A DNA stretch of 28,934 nucleotides. Source: Bacteroidales bacterium UBA5206 (lineage in GTDB: Bacteria; Bacteroidota; Bacteroidia; Bacteroidales; Tenuifilaceae). The stretch covers positions 1-28,934 of the forward strand of contig DHVO01000119.1 in assembly GCA_002412705.1 (NCBI GenBank), written 5' to 3'. This document shows, piece by piece, positions 15,781-23,903 of this stretch. A program made the translations under genes and the position numbers. The first letter of the stretch is position 1; each line of letters opens with the position of its first letter. Below the pieces are notes generated by a model. It was not told the DNA's origin. It worked only from the letters and a program-made list of their open reading frames with translations, and did not search any database.

Positions 15781-18700
15781 ATGAGCAAATTCACCCACCT
15801 CCACGTTCACACCCAGTACTCCATTCTCGATGGAGCATCAAACATAAAGAGGCTGGTTGACAAGGCTCGTGCGCTTGGCATGAATGCCCTTGCCGTTACC
15901 GATCATGGAAACATGTTTGGCATAAAGGAGTTTGTAAATACCGTTGCCAAGGTTAACGATGCTGCTCTTTCTGAAATAAAAAAGATTAAGGGCGAGATAG
16001 ACAAAATTAATAAAGCGGAAAGTCCCGAGTCCGATGCCGAAAGTCGCTTGACCGAGCTAAACCAGCAAAAGGCAGAGCAGGAATCCAAACTTTTCAAACC
16101 AATTATCGGTTGCGAGGCTTATGTGTCCAAACGTAGCCGTTTCGACAAGAACGACAGGGACGACCGAGGCGGATTTCACCTTATTCTCCTAGCCAAGAAC
16201 TTAGAGGGATACCACAACCTAACCAAGCTCGTTTCCTACTCGTGGACCGAGGGTTTCTACCAGAAACCGCGCATGGACAAGGAGCTACTCCGCAAGTACA
16301 ACAAGGGCATCATAGCCTGTTCTGCTTGCTTGGGGGGTGAAATACCCCAAGCCATAATGTTCGATGGAATGGAACGCGCCGAAGAACTAGTGCACGAGTA
16401 CAAGGAGATTTATGGCGACGATTTCTACCTAGAGGTGATGCTTCACCAATCGGGAGTATATAAAATAGATACCGAGGTGTACGAGAATCAGCTCAAGGTA
16501 AACAAATCCATTCTTGAGCTAGCACAAAAAACGGGCACCAAGTGCGTTGCCACCAACGACGTCCACTTTATTAACGCAGAAGATGCTCTTGCGCACGACA
16601 GGCTTATCTGCCTTAACACGGGGAAGGATATTGACGATCCCGACCGCATGCGCTACACCTTTCAGGAGTACCTGAAAAGCGAGGATGAGATGCGCGCACT
16701 TTTCCCTGAGTGCCCCGAGGCCATTACAAACACCGCCGAAGTAGTTAGTAAGGTTGAGGTTTACAGCCTTAGCAACAACCCCATTATGCCCCACTTCCCG
16801 TTACCCGAAGGATTCACTGACGATAACGACTACCTCCGCCACCTAACATACGAGGGCGCATACAAACGCTGGGGCACCGATCTACCCGAAGCAACAAGGG
16901 AGCGCGTTGACTTTGAACTTGGCGTTATCGCCAAAATGGGTTATCCCAGCTACTTCCTTATTGTTTGGGACTTTATTAAGGCCGCCCGCGAAATGGGCGT
17001 TTCTGTAGGTCCAGGTCGTGGTTCAGCGGCAGGATCGGCCGTGGCATACTGCTTACGTATTACCGATATAGACCCCATTAAGTACGACCTGCTGTTTGAG
17101 CGTTTCCTTAACCCCGAGCGTATATCAATGCCCGATATTGATATCGACTTTGATGAGGACGGACGCGAGCAGGTTCTGAAATGGGTTGTTAACAAGTACG
17201 GGCAAAAGCGCGTAGCGCACATCATTACCTTTGGTACAATGGCCGCTAAGCTGGCCATTAGGGACGTTGCCCGCGTTCAGAAGCTCCCATTAATGGAGGC
17301 CGATAAGCTGGCAAAGCTTGTTCCCGAAAAACCTGGAACTACCCTTGCCAGTGCATTCAAGGAGGTTCCCGAACTGGAGCAGGCCAAGCAATCGGATAAC
17401 GAGCTAATTAGAAGCACCATTCAGTACGCCGAGGTATTGGAGGGATCGGTAAGGCAAACAGGTGTTCACGCCTGCGGTATCATCATTGGCCGCGACGACC
17501 TTGAGGAGTACATCCCCATAAGCACCGCTAAGGATGCCGACCTTTTTGTAACCCAGTACGACGGAAAGCACGTTGAGGATGTTGGCTTGCTTAAGATGGA
17601 CTTCCTTGGGCTAAAAACGCTGTCCATTATTAAGGATGCCATAGAGTACGCCAAGGAATCCAAGGGTGTTGATATAGATATTGACAACGTACCCCTTGAC
17701 GACCAAAAAACCTTTGAGCTTTACTCACGCGGCGAAACCACTGCGCTATTCCAGTTCGAGTCGCCCGGTATGAAAAAGTACCTACGCGCCCTACAGCCAA
17801 ACCGTTTCGAGGATCTTATCGCCATGAACGCCCTGTACCGTCCGGGTCCAATGGAGTACATTCCCCAGTTCATTAATCGTAAGCACGGGCGCGAAGCCAT
17901 TGAGTACGATATCCCCGAAATGGAAGAGTACCTTAAGGACACCTACGGTATTACCGTTTACCAAGAGCAGGTGATGCTTCTGTCGCAGAGCTTGGCTGGT
18001 TTCACCAAGGGACAAGCCGATGCGCTGCGTAAGGCGATGGGTAAGAAGCTTAAAAAGGTGATGGACGAGCTTAAGGAGAAGTTCGTTAAGGGTTGTCAGG
18101 AAAGAGGACACGATGTTAAGAAGGTTGAAAAGGTTTGGAACGACTGGGAGGCATTTGCTCAGTACGCATTCAACAAGTCGCACTCTACCTGCTACGCCTA
18201 CGTATCGTACCAAACCGCATACTTAAAAGCCCACTTCCCCAGCGAGTTTATGGCGGCTGTACTTAGCCGTAACCTCTCCGATATAAAGAAGATCACCATC
18301 TTTATGGACGAGTGCAAGCGAATGGGGATGCAGGTACTTGGGCCAAACGTTAACGAGAGCAACTATAAGTTTAAGGTTCACCCCAACGGCGATGTTCGCT
18401 TTGGACTTGGTGCCGTTAAGGGTGTTGGCGAGGCTGCTGTGGCAAACATTGTTGAGGTTAGAAAGCAGGGCGGTAAGTTCAAAGATATCTTTGATTTTGT
18501 TGAGCGCGTTAACCTACAGTCCGTTAACAAAAAGAACATAGAAGCGTTAGTACTAGCTGGTGCCTTTGACGAGCTAGCCTCGTACAAGCGCGCTCAGTAT
18601 TTTGCTGCCGACAGCAAAGGCACTACATTTATTGAGGCGCTAATTAGGTACGGTTCTAAATCGCAAACAGAGAAAAACAACAGCCAGCAATCGCTATTTG

Positions 18701-19404
18701 GACTCGACAATGGCTTCGACATACAAAAGCCAGAGCCTGTAAATGTTGAGGAGTGGTCCAAACTGGAGAAGCTAAACAAGGAGAAAGATCTTATAGGAAT
18801 TTACCTATCGGCTCACCCACTAGACGACTATAGGCTAGAAATAGAAAACTTCGCCAACGTTTCGTGTGCAGAGCTAAAAGATTTGGAATCGCTAAAAGGG
18901 CGTGAGCTAGCAGTAGCCGGCATGGTAACCGCTTCGCGCATAGCCCCAACCAAAACGGGTAAGTATTACGGTAGGCTAACCATTGAGGACTATAGCGATT
19001 CCTATGAACTGGTTATGTTTGGGAAGGACTTTGAGGAGTACCGCAAGTTCTTTTACGATGGGTACTCCCTCCTAATAAAGGGAAGTGTTCAGCCAAGAAT
19101 GTTCAACCAGGAAGAACTTGAGTTTAAGGTTAAGAATATACTTTTCCTATCCGATGTAAAGGAAAATCTTATTAAGAAGCTCACCATAAACGTTGGGCTA
19201 AACGAAATTGACGAAACTTTTGTTGATGAGATAAAAAGCATCTCAGAAAGCAACAAGGGAGGAAAAGTAACCCTTTCGCTTCGCATTATCGATCATGAAA
19301 GTCGTATCAACATGGAAATGTTCTCCAGAAGCTACAAAATAAACCTTACACCCGAAGTTGTTAGCTTCCTCAAGAAATCGGAGCTCAACTACAAAGTTTC
19401 ATAG
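15781..19404 (+). CDS. dnaE: DNA polymerase III alpha subunit
   Basis: A 1207-residue replicative polymerase subunit. The PHP domain opens with FTHLHVHTQYSILDGAS and ALAVTDHGNMFGIKEF. An insertion of about 45 charged, coiled-coil-like residues follows before FKPIIGCEAYV. The polymerase core has GPGRGSAAGSAVAYCLRI, the catalytic aspartates in PDIDIDFDEDGRE (Asp452, Asp454) and the third in LLKMDFLGLKTL (Asp607), equivalent to E. coli 401, 403 and 555. Next come GVHACGIII, the tandem HhH region and an OB-fold (AVAGMVTASRIAPTKTGKYY). The reading frame is open from 15706, but that stretch contains the promoter and is not conserved; the ATG at 15781 gives the standard N-terminus. Thioredoxin follows 71 bp downstream with its own promoter. 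Confidence 0.97.
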   Translation: MSKFTHLHVHTQYSILDGASNIKRLVDKARALGMNALAVTDHGNMFGIKEFVNTVAKVNDAALSEIKKIKGEIDKINKAESPESDAESRLTELNQQKAEQESKLFKPIIGCEAYVSKRSRFDKNDRDDRGGFHLILLAKNLEGYHNLTKLVSYSWTEGFYQKPRMDKELLRKYNKGIIACSACLGGEIPQAIMFDGMERAEELVHEYKEIYGDDFYLEVMLHQSGVYKIDTEVYENQLKVNKSILELAQKTGTKCVATNDVHFINAEDALAHDRLICLNTGKDIDDPDRMRYTFQEYLKSEDEMRALFPECPEAITNTAEVVSKVEVYSLSNNPIMPHFPLPEGFTDDNDYLRHLTYEGAYKRWGTDLPEATRERVDFELGVIAKMGYPSYFLIVWDFIKAAREMGVSVGPGRGSAAGSAVAYCLRITDIDPIKYDLLFERFLNPERISMPDIDIDFDEDGREQVLKWVVNKYGQKRVAHIITFGTMAAKLAIRDVARVQKLPLMEADKLAKLVPEKPGTTLASAFKEVPELEQAKQSDNELIRSTIQYAEVLEGSVRQTGVHACGIIIGRDDLEEYIPISTAKDADLFVTQYDGKHVEDVGLLKMDFLGLKTLSIIKDAIEYAKESKGVDIDIDNVPLDDQKTFELYSRGETTALFQFESPGMKKYLRALQPNRFEDLIAMNALYRPGPMEYIPQFINRKHGREAIEYDIPEMEEYLKDTYGITVYQEQVMLLSQSLAGFTKGQADALRKAMGKKLKKVMDELKEKFVKGCQERGHDVKKVEKVWNDWEAFAQYAFNKSHSTCYAYVSYQTAYLKAHFPSEFMAAVLSRNLSDIKKITIFMDECKRMGMQVLGPNVNESNYKFKVHPNGDVRFGLGAVKGVGEAAVANIVEVRKQGGKFKDIFDFVERVNLQSVNKKNIEALVLAGAFDELASYKRAQYFAADSKGTTFIEALIRYGSKSQTEKNNSQQSLFGLDNGFDIQKPEPVNVEEWSKLEKLNKEKDLIGIYLSAHPLDDYRLEIENFANVSCAELKDLESLKGRELAVAGMVTASRIAPTKTGKYYGRLTIEDYSDSYELVMFGKDFEEYRKFFYDGYSLLIKGSVQPRMFNQEELEFKVKNILFLSDVKENLIKKLTINVGLNEIDETFVDEIKSISESNKGGKVTLSLRIIDHESRINMEMFSRSYKINLTPEVVSFLKKSELNYKVS

Positions 19405-19416
19405 CACGGGAAACAT

Positions 19417-19449
19417 TTTGAGTACAAATACGTTTTTTTAGTAATTTTA
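19417..19449 (+). promoter_or_regulatory. trxA promoter
   Basis: TTTG (19417-19420), a 21-bp spacer and TAATTTTA (19442-19449) match the Bacteroidota consensus with one mismatch at the end of the -7 box. Transcription would start near 19456, about 20 nt before the ATG. Confidence 0.5.
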
Positions 19450-19475
19450 CGATTAATAACTAAACAGATTAAATC

Positions 19476-19793
19476 ATGGCATTAGCAATTAACGACTCTA
19501 ACTTCGAAGAGGTTGTACTAAAGTCAGACAAGCCAGTTGTGCTAGACTTCTGGGCAGAATGGTGTGGACCTTGCCGCATGGTTGCTCCTATTATCGACCA
19601 AATGGCCGAGGAATACAAAGACAAAGCAGTAATTGGAAAAGTTGACGTTGATAGCAACCCTGGTATCTCTGCTCGTTTTGGTATTCGTAACATCCCAACC
19701 GTTCTTTTCTTTAAAAACGGAGAAGTTGTTGATAAACAAGTAGGTGCTGTTCCAAAAAGCAATTTCGTAGCAAAGCTTGAGGCCATTCTTTAA
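19476..19793 (+). CDS. trxA: Thioredoxin
   Basis: A 105-residue protein of standard thioredoxin length. The active site is WAEWCGPCRM (Cys30 and Cys33), the buried Asp lies in VVLDFWAEW, and the cis-proline loop is NIPTVLFFKNGE. No signal peptide is present, so it works in the cytoplasm, reducing disulfides after reduction by thioredoxin reductase. It has its own promoter after dnaE and a strong terminator 20 bp after its stop, so it is probably a single-gene transcript with some read-through from dnaE. Confidence 0.96.
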   Translation: MALAINDSNFEEVVLKSDKPVVLDFWAEWCGPCRMVAPIIDQMAEEYKDKAVIGKVDVDSNPGISARFGIRNIPTVLFFKNGEVVDKQVGAVPKSNFVAKLEAIL

Positions 19794-19813
19794 TAAATTG
19801 GGCTACAACATAC

Positions 19814-19850
19814 AAGAGACTGTCCAATAGCATTGGGCAGTTTCTTTTTT
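19814..19850 (+). terminator. Rho-independent terminator after trxA
   Basis: A 15-bp stem (19814-19828 with 19832-19846, two G-U pairs) closed by a 3-nt AGC loop and followed by a run of T to 19850. It lies 20 bp after the thioredoxin stop. Confidence 0.92.
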
Positions 19851-19854
19851 GGAA

Positions 19855-19889
19855 AACGATTAACGTGAAACGTAAATCGTGAATCGTTA
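19855..19889 (+). repeat. Five-unit degenerate heptamer tandem repeat
   Basis: Five consecutive 7-mers: AACGATT, AACGTGA, AACGTAA, ATCGTGA, ATCGTTA. CG recurs exactly every 7 bp (19857, 19864, 19871, 19878, 19885). The outer arms can also pair: AACGATTAACG (19855-19865) with CGTGAATCGTT (19878-19888), one mismatch. It lies between the trxA terminator and the next gene and is not coding. Confidence 0.7.
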
Positions 19890-19974
19890 AAAACTTGCAC
19901 CTCACCTTGGGGGACCCCATCCCGATAATTAACGAAACTAAAAACCCACAACTAAACACCAAATTCCAATCTCC

Positions 19975-20550
19975 ATGCGTATATGTGTATTCTGCGCGTC
20001 GAGCGCAAAGGTTGATAAAGCATACTTTGATGCTACCATGCGGCTTGCCGAAATACTTGCCAAACAAAATCACACCATTGTTTACGGTGGAGGTTCTGCT
20101 GGACTAATGGGCTGCCTTGCCGACACAGCGTTACTGCATGGTGGCGATGTAGAGGGCATTCTACCCAGATTCATGGATAAGGTGGAATGGGGTCACAAGG
20201 GGATTAGCCGCATGATTCTAGTTGAAGATATGCGCGAGCGCAAAAAGTTGCTCACAGAGAATGTTGATGCCGTTGTAACCCTCCCTGGTGGCTGCGGAAC
20301 CCTTGAAGAGCTTATGGAGGTTTTCACCCTTAAGCGCTTAGGCAAATTCACCAAGCCCATAATTGTGCTTAACACCAAGGATTACTACAAACACCTTAAC
20401 CTGCTTGTTGAGCAGATGATAAGCGAGCATTTTCTTAGGCAGGAGCACCGCCAAATATGGCAACTGGTTAACGAACCCGAAGACATACTCCCTGCAATAA
20501 CCAATGCGCCCAAATGGGACTCATCGGCAATAAACTTTGCTGCAGTGTAA
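19975..20550 (+). CDS. LOG family protein (TIGR00730), cytokinin-riboside-phosphate hydrolase-like
   Basis: A 191-residue Rossmann-fold protein with both LOG signatures: YGGGSAGLMG (about 37-46) and LPGGCGTLEELMEV (about 103-116), the P-G-G-x-G-T-x-x-E motif with catalytic Glu and with Arg87 in EDMRERK. Family members release ribose 5-phosphate from nucleoside 5'-monophosphates, best known for cytokinin activation in plants; in bacteria they are usually thought to be nucleotide pyrophosphate or monophosphate hydrolases. The start MRICVFCASS is typical. No good promoter box is seen in the 120 bp after the trxA terminator, apart from the heptamer repeat. Confidence 0.93.
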   Translation: MRICVFCASSAKVDKAYFDATMRLAEILAKQNHTIVYGGGSAGLMGCLADTALLHGGDVEGILPRFMDKVEWGHKGISRMILVEDMRERKKLLTENVDAVVTLPGGCGTLEELMEVFTLKRLGKFTKPIIVLNTKDYYKHLNLLVEQMISEHFLRQEHRQIWQLVNEPEDILPAITNAPKWDSSAINFAAV

Positions 20551-20628
20551 AACAAAGCTTCTGCCATTACGTACAAGCAGCCAGAGGAACAAATGCGCTA
20601 ATGCACCAATACGGAGAGAACACCTTAC

Positions 20629-21126
20629 ATGAACCAGCATAAGCCATCGTTATTGCAAAGCATAAAAGTAAAAAAGTCATACCTAGTGCTCTTTTCCGGG
20701 TTAGTGTGGACAGGTGTAGGCATTATGCTTAACACCCATGCGTTTAAATGGCTAGCATCCTACAACGGTAAATACACTGTTGTTTTTGCGTTGGTTGGTG
20801 TGGTAATTGCCCTATTGGCTCATCATCTTGGCTTTTTGCGCATTGTTGACAAAAACCTGGGCCGCATAAAGGAGATGGAAAACGACAAAGCAAGCCCATT
20901 TGCCTTTATGCCAGTAAAAAGTTACTTTATGGTTATTCTAATGATTGGTATGGGAATAATCCTACGTAACTACTCCCCCATTGCCAAGGAACACCTAGCT
21001 ATGGTTTACATTGCTATGGGTGGGGCACTTTTCCTCTCTAGCATAAGGTACTACAGAATACTTATTCAGTGTATTAGGAGCAAGAGGCAAAAGATTGGAA
21101 CAGATTGGTGCCAATCTTTAAAGTAG
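20629..21126 (+). CDS. Conserved-looking four-helix membrane protein, function unknown
   Basis: A 165-residue protein I do not recognise. It has four predicted membrane helices at about 18-36, 48-67, 97-114 and 121-140, arranged as two pairs joined by a charged linker (DKNLGRIKEMENDKAS). The first and third helices share a related pattern (GLVWTGVGIMLNTHAF and ILMIGMGIILRNYSP), which suggests an internal duplication of a two-helix unit. The basic N- and C-termini (KPSLLQSIKVKKS; RSKRQK) point to both ends lying in the cytoplasm. It follows the LOG gene by 78 bp on the same strand and may be co-transcribed. A 9-bp inverted repeat covers its last codons (21090-21119) but has no T-run. Confidence 0.75.
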   Translation: MNQHKPSLLQSIKVKKSYLVLFSGLVWTGVGIMLNTHAFKWLASYNGKYTVVFALVGVVIALLAHHLGFLRIVDKNLGRIKEMENDKASPFAFMPVKSYFMVILMIGMGIILRNYSPIAKEHLAMVYIAMGGALFLSSIRYYRILIQCIRSKRQKIGTDWCQSLK

Positions 21127-21140
21127 GATATCTCTATGTT

Positions 21141-21854
21141 TTATTTAGGAATTCTTAGATTACTGCTATCATGAACTCCCATTTTTCTTGAAAGAGATTC
21201 ATACAATATAACAAAATCCACCTCCACAATTTTTTTGAGATTCTCCAGACTATTAATTTCAGCACAACTCAGTTTTAGTGTTTCACTCATATGAAGATGC
21301 AAGTCATTCCTCATATTATTTATATCCTTAAGATACTCTATAGTAAAAGGATCTACATTATAGTATTTTGAATACTCCTTATTTTCAAGCAACAAACTAT
21401 AATTTAACGTTTTTAGGTTTACATCAGAGTTTTTATAATCTTTTGGAATTACCACAAGTTTAGTTTCAATCGGTACATCCCTTTGTTTTTTATTTAACTC
21501 AGGTTGTCTTTGTCTGTTAATCTCATGAATCAGGAATCCATTCTGAAGCAGTTTTGCTTTAAAATAATTCTCAAAAGAGATACATATTAGGATATAATCT
21601 ATTAAAGAATTAGTAATAATTTCTGAATTTACTCTTAGAAATTCATTTGTTTTTTGCGATTCTTTATACTGCCCTGTTTTTACAAAAATAGAAAGCAAAT
21701 CAAGTTTTTTAATCTTGAAAGCCCTAAAGAAACTAGCATAACTAAATTTCACCAAGTTTATTGTAAACAGGTCTCTAACAAATTCATCTTGGTAAGCCTT
21801 GTGCGGATGAAAATCACTCGCAGATGGACAGTTTAGATTATTCAATCGTTTCAA
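21141..21854 (-). CDS. HEPN-like orphan protein, AT-rich, unusual TTG start
   Basis: A 237-residue, mainly helical protein with no close family that I recognise. Near the C-terminal third, NMRNDLHLH (Arg182 to His188) fits the R-x(4-6)-H pattern of HEPN RNases and follows a helix, as in that fold; IDYILICISFENYFKAKLL at about 85-103 resembles the first HEPN helix. HEPN proteins often cut RNA in toxin-antitoxin or defence systems, but no nucleotidyltransferase or antitoxin gene adjoins. Base use is much richer in A and T than in all neighbours, which suggests horizontal transfer. The only usable start is TTG at 21854; the in-frame ATG at 21863 is followed at once by TAG. It could be a decayed gene. 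The fold call is an inference. Confidence 0.5.
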   Translation of the reverse strand: MKRLNNLNCPSASDFHPHKAYQDEFVRDLFTINLVKFSYASFFRAFKIKKLDLLSIFVKTGQYKESQKTNEFLRVNSEIITNSLIDYILICISFENYFKAKLLQNGFLIHEINRQRQPELNKKQRDVPIETKLVVIPKDYKNSDVNLKTLNYSLLLENKEYSKYYNVDPFTIEYLKDINNMRNDLHLHMSETLKLSCAEINSLENLKKIVEVDFVILYESLSRKMGVHDSSNLRIPK

Positions 21855-21910
21855 CTTCTACATCGTTAATCTTATCATACAAACAAGGACATAAACACAC
21901 CCACAACCTC

Positions 21911-22990
21911 CTACTTATTCCTGTACGTAAACAGCTTGCTATCCCCAATCTCATCGTAGGAATAAAGTTCACCAGTTAGGTTTGGGGCTTTAACTCCATC
22001 GCCAAAGAAGGTGTTACCAACAAAAACGCGCGACTCGTCCCAAAGGTTTTTCCGTACAAAGTTGTTAATAAGCGCTGCGCCACCCTCAACAATAACAGAG
22101 AGCACGCCACGCTGGTATAGTTCAGTAAGCACCTGTTGTTCTATGCTTTTAGCAAAATCTATAGTAAGTAGTTCTAGCTCTGGAATGGATTGCAGCTCTG
22201 GCTTTCGTTGCGATGCACTTGCATTGTTCCCCATAAACACCAATGTGGGAACAGAACCATCGTAAACACTTGAACTTGCGGGCAACCGCAACTTGCGGTC
22301 TAGCACAACGCGCAAAGGGCTACTTCCGCTCCAATCGCGTACATTAAGCTTGGGATTATCCTTCTCAACAGTATTTGTGCCCACCATAATTGCCTGCTCA
22401 TCGCTACGCCACTTATGCACCAACCTGCGCGAGAGCTCATTGGTAATCCATATTGGGGCAATAGGGTCGCCCTCTTTACGTATGGCATCAATATAGCCAT
22501 CGAGGGTTTGCGCCCACTTAAGAATTACGTATGGTCTCTTTTGAATATGAAAGGTGTAAAAACGACGATTTAGCTCAAGAGCCTCCTGCTCCAGCACGCC
22601 AACTGTAACATCGCGACCAGCTTTTCGGAGCGCATCAACGCCTCTACCAGCAACTAGCGGATTAGGATCGGTTGAGGCAACCACCACCCTAGGAATGCGC
22701 ATGTCCTTTATTAAATCGGCACAAGGAGGTGTTTTCCCAAAATGAGAACAAGGCTCAAGGTTAACGTAAATGGTTGATTCGGGAAGCAGGCTCTTATCCT
22801 TAACCGCCGCAATGGCGTTTACTTCGGCATGAGCCTGTCCATGCTTAATGTGATACCCCTCGCCTATAATTTTCCCGTCATGAACAACAACAGCTCCCAC
22901 CATTGGATTTGGCGATACACTACCCTCGCCACATCGGGCAAGTTCTAAACACCTAGCCATGAAAATCTCATCAATACGCTGTCTGTCCAT
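21911..22990 (-). CDS. ribD: Bifunctional riboflavin biosynthesis deaminase/reductase RibD
   Basis: A 359-residue fusion of the two RibD domains. The N-terminal deaminase (about 1-150) has SPNPMVGAVVVHDGKIIGEG, the zinc and catalytic HAEVNA (His54, Glu56) and LEPCSHFGKTPPC with two zinc Cys (81 and 90). The C-terminal reductase (about 155-359) starts RPYVILKWAQTLDGYI and includes ISNE-like ITNELSRRLVHKWRS, IMVGTNTVEKDNPKLNVR and IVEGGAALINNF. It deaminates the pyrimidine from GTP and then reduces its ribose, the second and third steps of riboflavin synthesis. It stands apart from other rib genes. It is divergent from prmC with only 37 bp between the two start codons. No FMN riboswitch fits in that gap. 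Confidence 0.96.
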   Translation of the reverse strand: MDRQRIDEIFMARCLELARCGEGSVSPNPMVGAVVVHDGKIIGEGYHIKHGQAHAEVNAIAAVKDKSLLPESTIYVNLEPCSHFGKTPPCADLIKDMRIPRVVVASTDPNPLVAGRGVDALRKAGRDVTVGVLEQEALELNRRFYTFHIQKRPYVILKWAQTLDGYIDAIRKEGDPIAPIWITNELSRRLVHKWRSDEQAIMVGTNTVEKDNPKLNVRDWSGSSPLRVVLDRKLRLPASSSVYDGSVPTLVFMGNNASASQRKPELQSIPELELLTIDFAKSIEQQVLTELYQRGVLSVIVEGGAALINNFVRKNLWDESRVFVGNTFFGDGVKAPNLTGELYSYDEIGDSKLFTYRNK

Positions 22991-22998
22991 AATGTTTG

Positions 22999-23006
22999 TA
23001 AATTTG
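22999..23006 (+). promoter_or_regulatory. -7 element of the prmC-recX promoter
   Basis: TAAATTTG is a perfect TAnnTTTG box in the 37-bp gap between ribD and prmC. No TTG lies 19-21 bp upstream, so the promoter is incomplete by consensus. Transcription would start near 23013, leaving a leader of about 15 nt before the ATG at 23028. The upstream half of this promoter would overlap the ribD coding sequence. Confidence 0.45.
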
Positions 23007-23027
23007 CAGAAACAAAAACTACTATAA

Positions 23028-23903
23028 ATGCCAAATACTGGAGCACTAAATCTTCTAAACCAAATGGTAAAAGAGCTAAACGGGCACTACAGCTCCGAAG
23101 AGCTGCAATCGTTTAAGCGAATAATTGCCGAAGATTTGTTCTGTGCTCCGCTACACCAAATACTTCTTAATCCGAGTTGGCCTGTAACTACAGAACAGTA
23201 CGAAAAAGCAAGCACTCTGGTTACGGAGCTAAAGTTACAAAAGCCCATTCAATATGCTCTGGGTAAGGCACATTTTTTTGGATTAGAATTTACCGTTAAC
23301 CCCAGCGTGCTTATCCCTCGTCCCGAGACCGAGGAACTTGTGGATTGGATACTGAGCGACTCCCCATCGGCTAGCACCATTATGGACATTTGTTCTGGTA
23401 GCGGTTGCATTGCTGTAGCGTTAGCTAAAAACCTTAACCAAGCAACTGTTAGCGCCATAGACATTTCGGCCGATGCGCTTAGTGTAGCCAAAACCAATGC
23501 AGCCAGTAATGGTGTTGCAGTGAGCTTTGCCCAAATGGATGCACTAACACTGTACAGAGAACTTAGCACTCCACCCTTTTTTGATGTTATTGTGAGCAAC
23601 CCGCCCTACGTTAGGGATAGCGAAAAGCAGCAGATGCACTCCAATGTTTTGGACTACGAACCACACCTAGCGCTTTTTGTCCCCGATACCAATCCGCTGC
23701 TATTCTATAGCGCCATTGCCAAAGCGGCAGCCCATCTGCTTGCCCATGGAGGCAAGGTGTACTGCGAAATAAACGAGGCACTGGGAAAGGAAACAGCCCA
23801 ATGTTTTGCCACCGAAGGGCTACAAAATATCAGCATAAAAAAGGATATTCACGGCAAGGACAGAATGATTTGCGCCACCAAACCAGCACACAATGGAGAG
23901 TAG
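23028..23903 (+). CDS. prmC: Release-factor glutamine methyltransferase PrmC (HemK)
   Basis: A 291-residue SAM-dependent methyltransferase. An N-terminal helical domain (about 1-75) binds the release factor. The catalytic domain has QKPIQYALGKAHFFGLEF, VLIPRPETEELVDW, the SAM-binding DICSGSGCIAVALA (120-133), the acidic AIDIS and the glutamine-binding NPPYV (191-195). It methylates the Gln of the GGQ motif in RF1 and RF2 and so raises termination efficiency. The gene ends inside recX (11-bp overlap), which implies translational coupling. It has a possible promoter in the 37 bp shared with ribD. In many bacteria it lies next to prfA; here it is separate. Confidence 0.95.
   Translation: MPNTGALNLLNQMVKELNGHYSSEELQSFKRIIAEDLFCAPLHQILLNPSWPVTTEQYEKASTLVTELKLQKPIQYALGKAHFFGLEFTVNPSVLIPRPETEELVDWILSDSPSASTIMDICSGSGCIAVALAKNLNQATVSAIDISADALSVAKTNAASNGVAVSFAQMDALTLYRELSTPPFFDVIVSNPPYVRDSEKQQMHSNVLDYEPHLALFVPDTNPLLFYSAIAKAAAHLLAHGGKVYCEINEALGKETAQCFATEGLQNISIKKDIHGKDRMICATKPAHNGE

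Noticed and set aside
21090..21119. 9-bp perfect inverted repeat (AAAGATTGG/CCAATCTTT) as a terminator
   Set aside because: It lies in the last codons of the membrane-protein gene and is not followed by a T-run.
21141..21854. Toxin-antitoxin pair around the HEPN-like gene
   Set aside because: Neighbouring genes are a small membrane protein on the other strand and ribD; no nucleotidyltransferase or small antitoxin frame adjoins it.
22991..23027. FMN riboswitch in front of ribD
   Set aside because: The gap is only 37 bp, far too short for an RFN element of more than 100 nt.
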